Shown here piece by piece: positions 60,299 to 64,000 of a stretch of 64,000 bases of DNA (the stretch's first letter is position 1; each line of letters opens with the position of its first letter). The notes beneath the pieces are model-generated. The model was not told the origin of the DNA, ran no database searches, and was given only the letters and a program-made list of their open reading frames with translations. The translations under genes and the position numbers were made by a program. Origin of the DNA: Anaerolineaceae bacterium (lineage in GTDB: Bacteria; Chloroflexota; Anaerolineae; Aggregatilineales; Phototrophicaceae); the NCBI GenBank assembly GCA_002702065.1, contig NZXX01000001.1:186001-250000 (forward strand), in the 5' to 3' direction.

Positions 60299-61713
60299 TC
60301 TCTCACGGCGTCATAAATGGGCCGGAAATTCCAGTCCTTGCCGATCATCGAGTAAGGGACATTGTCATTTGTTGGGTCCCAGCCAGCCTGCGGCCCATAG
60401 TTGAAGTTCCAGATGAAGGCCAGCCAGACGGTGCCCCAGCTCTCCATTTCGTCGAGGGCTTCGACGGTCCACTCGGCTTGTTCGTCCAGCGTGTTGTCTT
60501 CAGCAAAGCCAAAACCTGCCGGCGCGCCGTCGAGGTCTTCGGTTGTTGCCCAGCCGAATTCCGTGATGCACAATGGCTGGTCGCCACCGGCCAGTTCGAT
60601 CTTGTTGGCATACGTTTGAAGCGTGCTGTAAAAGCTCCAGCTGTGATGCGGGTTATCGAACGGCCCACGGAAAATGGCGGTGGGGTCGTTGGTGACGTTG
60701 TTCCAGGGCACGGACGGGCCAATGTTGTAGCCATTATGGTGAGCGCCCACGCAATCGGCATAATTCAGCAGCCCGGCGTTGATCAGGCTGTCGAAGTAGA
60801 TAAAGTCGTCAATCGCTGTGACGCGACCATCGGGCTCCGTCCAGCCGCCTGTTGGCGACAGGGCTCCGCTGATCACGATGACACCGGGGTCCACATTCTT
60901 GATCGACTGGGTGGCGACACGCAGCAGTTCGACGTAGTTCGCGGCGCTCAGGCCGCCCGTAGACGTCCACTCGCGGTCCAGGTTCTGCTCATTCCACACT
61001 TCGATGCCGTGCACCATACCGGGGTAGCGTTCGAGGATGGCGGCGACAAAATTACCGTAATCCTGCGGGTCAGCCGGTGGGCCATGCTGCGCTGTGTTGA
61101 CGCCTTGCTCGCGTGACCATTCCGGTGCGGTGACAACGGACAGCATCACTTTCATGCCATAGTCCGCCGCCAGTGGCAGCGAAAGGTCGAGCGACGCCCA
61201 GTTGAACTCGCCTGGTTCCGGTTCGATGTCTTCCCAGCGTACCTGCTGCTTGTACCAGTTGAGGTGCAGTTTGTCGCGCACTTCGCGCATCCACAACTCC
61301 TGGTTTTCCGGGTTCAGGTCCGGGCTGACCTGTACCTGCGTGCCCACCTGAAACTGGCGATTTTCTACCGGGAGCGGGGTGGGTGGCGGCGGCGCATCAG
61401 TCGGTTCGACTGCTTCGGTTTCCTCGGGCTGGGTCACCTGCGCGACTGCCTGAGGTTGGGTTGGTGTGGGTGGGATGGATGTCGGCATCCGGGTAGGAAA
61501 GGCAAGCGTCGGCAGAGCCGCTGCGCCAGCACCGGTGGTGGGCATGGGCAGGGCTGCGTTGCTGGTGTCGGTGATGCTGCTGCCGGGATTCACCACCCCA
61601 TAAACAGTGTAAATTGCGAAGAAGGTGCAGGCCCCCATCACAACGGTGATCAGGCTCCATACGATGGCAAACGTGCGAATGCCACGTCGTCGGGTCGTTG
61701 TACGTGCTGCCAT
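60262..61713 (-). CDS. Clan-A glycoside hydrolase paralogue, PslG/GH39-like (copy 2)
   Basis: A 483-residue protein with one membrane segment (VWSLITVVMGACTFFAIYTVYG, about 18-39), a Pro/Thr linker (about 70-115) and a TIM-barrel domain. The acid/base loop reads VWNEQN instead of WNEPN; the Glu is kept and the Pro changed to Gln by one base. The nucleophile strand is ITEFGWATTE. It is preceded by ggagg and lies 11 bases after copy 3. Confidence 0.82.
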   Translation of the reverse strand: MAARTTTRRRGIRTFAIVWSLITVVMGACTFFAIYTVYGVVNPGSSITDTSNAALPMPTTGAGAAALPTLAFPTRMPTSIPPTPTQPQAVAQVTQPEETEAVEPTDAPPPPTPLPVENRQFQVGTQVQVSPDLNPENQELWMREVRDKLHLNWYKQQVRWEDIEPEPGEFNWASLDLSLPLAADYGMKVMLSVVTAPEWSREQGVNTAQHGPPADPQDYGNFVAAILERYPGMVHGIEVWNEQNLDREWTSTGGLSAANYVELLRVATQSIKNVDPGVIVISGALSPTGGWTEPDGRVTAIDDFIYFDSLINAGLLNYADCVGAHHNGYNIGPSVPWNNVTNDPTAIFRGPFDNPHHSWSFYSTLQTYANKIELAGGDQPLCITEFGWATTEDLDGAPAGFGFAEDNTLDEQAEWTVEALDEMESWGTVWLAFIWNFNYGPQAGWDPTNDNVPYSMIGKDWNFRPIYDAVREWQQDYEERTSS

Positions 61714-61724
61714 ATTTTCCTCCT

Positions 61725-64000
61725 TTACCGTGCTGCGGCCATCGCATTACAGGCCGGGCAACTGCCATCTGCGCGAATCATCGCGTAGCCTGCTTGCGGG
61801 TCAGAGCCGTAGACGGTGAAATCGACGTTCCAGACGATCATCAGACGGACCTTGCCACTTTGCGACGCGAGCGCGGCGGCTTCGGCCAGCCATGAGGCGT
61901 GTTGTTCCAATGTGACGTTCTGGGCCCACGAGAAAAAGCCGGGCAGCGGCGGATAGCCAGCCGAGGTCAGATAGCCGAGTTCGGTGAAACAGATGGGTTT
62001 TTGACCGCCGATGAGGCCCCAGTAGGTGTCCACCATTCCAAAGAAATAGCGGGTGTAGTAGTTGTCGCGGGGGTCACCGCCGCGCGCGGTGGGGCCAACG
62101 ATGCCTTCGTTGTAATGCGCCCCCAGGCAGTCCATATATTGCAGGCCACCAGCATCAACCATCTGGCGAATCCAGTTGTCATCGTTCATCACCTGACCGG
62201 GGAAGGCGGCTTCGGCGCCAGTCGGGGCAGGCGCACCGCTGATGACCATCACGCTGCCATTCGCGCCTTTGATGGCCTGATAGGACCGGCGCAGCAGATC
62301 GGCATAGGTGGCGCCGCTGATCTGGCCGCGCGGCCATTCGCGGTCGATGTTCGGTTCGTTCCATACTTCGATGGCGTCCGGCCCTTGCCCGGCGACTCCG
62401 CCGAGGAAGGACGCAAACTGGTCCATGTAGCCGGTGCCACCGGAGGCCAGATCACCCGGATTGCCGACCACCGCGATCAGCACTTTGAAGCCGCGGCCTT
62501 TGGCATCGTTGATGATGCCAGAAACCGACCCAGCACCCATGCCCGGGCTGTAGCGGACCTGAACTTTCATCCAGGTCATGCCGGCCTGCCGCATGGCACC
62601 TGCTGCGCGTTCGCTGCTCGTGCTGGTGACATGACCGCCATATTCAAAGCTGCCGACTGCAATGCTGCCTGCGCCGGGTGCGGCGACGGGTGCGCTGGGC
62701 GGTGGTGCAGCTGCAACGACCTGTTGGGTCGGGGTTGGGCTGGGTGTCGGGGTAGCGGTTGGCACCGGCGTGGGCGTCCGTGTCGGGGCGTACAGCGCAA
62801 CCGCCTGTCCCCCACGCGGTACACTTTCGGATGCTTCGTCAACCACTTCGACATTCACGGCGTAATTGCCGTCCGGTGCGTCGAGCGTCACCACCAACGT
62901 TTCGTTCAGCCCGGTGGTGATTTCATCCACGACGTTACCGGCACTTTCGATGCGCCAGCGGAGGGCCAGGTTTTTCTCGGTGCTGGGCGACGGAATTTGC
63001 AGTTTGTAATTCATGATGGCAGGCAGCACATCGCCTGCCAGATCGCTGGCAAGCAGGTCCGTGAATGCCACGCCGCCAATGGCGAACGGCACGGTGCGGT
63101 CCATACGGAAGCGCAGCGCGTCGCCGGTGGTCAGCCAGATGGTCGCGGCCAGATTATCGTTTTCGTCACGATACTCGATAAGCGGCGTATTGGTGTTGGC
63201 GTCACGATTGGCCACCGCCTGGAAACCATCCAACCGGGCGGTGATTTCCGTCCCCGGCAGAATCGTACCGGCTTCGGTGGTTTCGGCCTCGATCTCCACG
63301 TTCCCCAGCCCGGCGAGTGCTTCGGCATAACCAATCGGGGTCAGGCCGCCGGGGGACTGACGAATGGAGCGTGCCGTGAGTCCGATCAGAATTTTATTGC
63401 GTTCTACTTCGCCAATGGCCCAGCGCAGCATCGCTTCGACCGGCTGGTCTGGTCCGGGGGCAAAGGTAGTTGGGTCAATGCCCAGGTTGATCTGAAGGAT
63501 GTCGGCAGCCTGGCCCAGTGCGCGCCAGTCGTATGCGCCCGTATCCCAGCGGCCTTCCACACTTTCGGCGGCGGGAACCACAACGCCCAGCGACAGCCCC
63601 AAATTATCCATCGCAGCGCCCAGTTCGCGGATGAACGCGGTGAAGTTGGCCCGCTGCTCGACAGGCAGGTCGCGGTAATCAATCAGGATGCCATCAAACC
63701 CGGTCCCGGCAAACGATGCCAGCTGCGCCACATGTTCGCTGCGCAGGCTGCGATTGCTCAGGATGGACGTCACAGTTTCGGGGTCCAGCGCGCGCGGGTC
63801 GGTGAAGTTGCGCACCACCGGCAGCACCAGATAGCCGCTGTTGAGGTCAAACCCGGCTGCCAGACTGCCCGTCAGGGTTCCTTGCAGGGTGGGTTGCAGC
63901 CCGGCGGGGGTGATGATGGTCGCCATCTGGGCGACATCAGTGCTGAGGTTCTGGACCACATCGACGGTGACCAGAACGGTTGGTTGTTGGGGTGGCGCTA
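61725..64000 (-). CDS. Two-domain hydrolase: GH18-like plus clan-A domain (copy 3, 5' end cut)
   Basis: The frame is open to the right edge, so the start lies beyond 64000; at least 758 residues are visible. The first part (about 1-380 of the visible protein) resembles a GH18 barrel, with FDGILIDYRDLP in place of the DGxxxDxE motif, followed by beta domains. A Thr/Pro linker leads to a C-terminal TIM-barrel with VWNEPN and FTELGYLTS, paralogous to the two genes that follow. The final SCPACNAMAAA has two Cys. The GH18-like motif lacks the final Glu, so that half may be inactive. Confidence 0.82.
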   Translation of the reverse strand, partial: APPQQPTVLVTVDVVQNLSTDVAQMATIITPAGLQPTLQGTLTGSLAAGFDLNSGYLVLPVVRNFTDPRALDPETVTSILSNRSLRSEHVAQLASFAGTGFDGILIDYRDLPVEQRANFTAFIRELGAAMDNLGLSLGVVVPAAESVEGRWDTGAYDWRALGQAADILQINLGIDPTTFAPGPDQPVEAMLRWAIGEVERNKILIGLTARSIRQSPGGLTPIGYAEALAGLGNVEIEAETTEAGTILPGTEITARLDGFQAVANRDANTNTPLIEYRDENDNLAATIWLTTGDALRFRMDRTVPFAIGGVAFTDLLASDLAGDVLPAIMNYKLQIPSPSTEKNLALRWRIESAGNVVDEITTGLNETLVVTLDAPDGNYAVNVEVVDEASESVPRGGQAVALYAPTRTPTPVPTATPTPSPTPTQQVVAAAPPPSAPVAAPGAGSIAVGSFEYGGHVTSTSSERAAGAMRQAGMTWMKVQVRYSPGMGAGSVSGIINDAKGRGFKVLIAVVGNPGDLASGGTGYMDQFASFLGGVAGQGPDAIEVWNEPNIDREWPRGQISGATYADLLRRSYQAIKGANGSVMVISGAPAPTGAEAAFPGQVMNDDNWIRQMVDAGGLQYMDCLGAHYNEGIVGPTARGGDPRDNYYTRYFFGMVDTYWGLIGGQKPICFTELGYLTSAGYPPLPGFFSWAQNVTLEQHASWLAEAAALASQSGKVRLMIVWNVDFTVYGSDPQAGYAMIRADGSCPACNAMAAAR

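Overview
The window reads as one chromosomal segment of a Chloroflexota bacterium, most likely class Anaerolineae. This is inferred from high GC in most genes, Thr-Pro-Asn linkers (TPTNTPTNTP type) in several unrelated exported or membrane proteins, a RodZ-like protein with such a tail, repeated GT39-type membrane glycosyltransferases and mostly short gene spacing. No rRNA, tRNA, CRISPR array, transposase or phage gene was seen. 59 protein-coding genes are called; the last is cut by the right edge.

Layout. 0-8.3 kb: an unknown protein coupled to an Old Yellow Enzyme-type oxidoreductase, a methyltransferase, an AAA+ ATPase, the biotin transporter BioY, exonuclease VII (xseA-xseB) and a radical SAM/SPASM protein. 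8.4-15.2 kb: a GH106-like hydrolase with a striking five-copy TATCCCA operator-like array upstream, an MBL hydrolase, a HEPN-MNT toxin-antitoxin-type pair, MurJ and a 2-hydroxyacid dehydrogenase. 15.2-25 kb: exported and membrane proteins of unknown role, an AT-rich probable foreign gene (18.5-19.6 kb) between two inverted copies of a short dispersed sequence, overlapping ABC1-kinase and ArsA-like genes, and convergent HD-hydrolase and globin genes sharing a CTAG.

25-31 kb is the most unusual region. Two DinB-fold proteins, Tag and AlkC (alkylation repair), a Uma2-type nuclease, and a single protein joining a TIR domain to a family-4-like uracil-DNA glycosylase that has lost all Fe-S cysteines lie side by side. 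I regard this TIR-UDG fusion, possibly co-transcribed with the Uma2 gene, as the best candidate for an undescribed system.

30.8-48.1 kb is devoted to the cell surface: a PMT-type glycosyltransferase flanked by two 4-TM half-transporters (an arnE-arnT-arnF-like arrangement), a 2259-residue secreted protein built by internal duplication, and a five-gene operon that fits synthesis of a UDP-2,3-diacetamido-2,3-dideoxy uronic acid (acyltransferase, aminotransferase, dehydrogenase, 2-epimerase) plus a GT2.

48.9-53.1 kb holds core genes: rplI, rodZ-like, a deaminase and rimO. 54.8-64 kb is a tight minus-strand operon of three paralogous clan-A glycoside hydrolases (PslG/GH39-like), a CopD-like membrane protein, a GT39-like enzyme, RNase Z and an O-methyltransferase. 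All functional names rest on motif reading without database searches.
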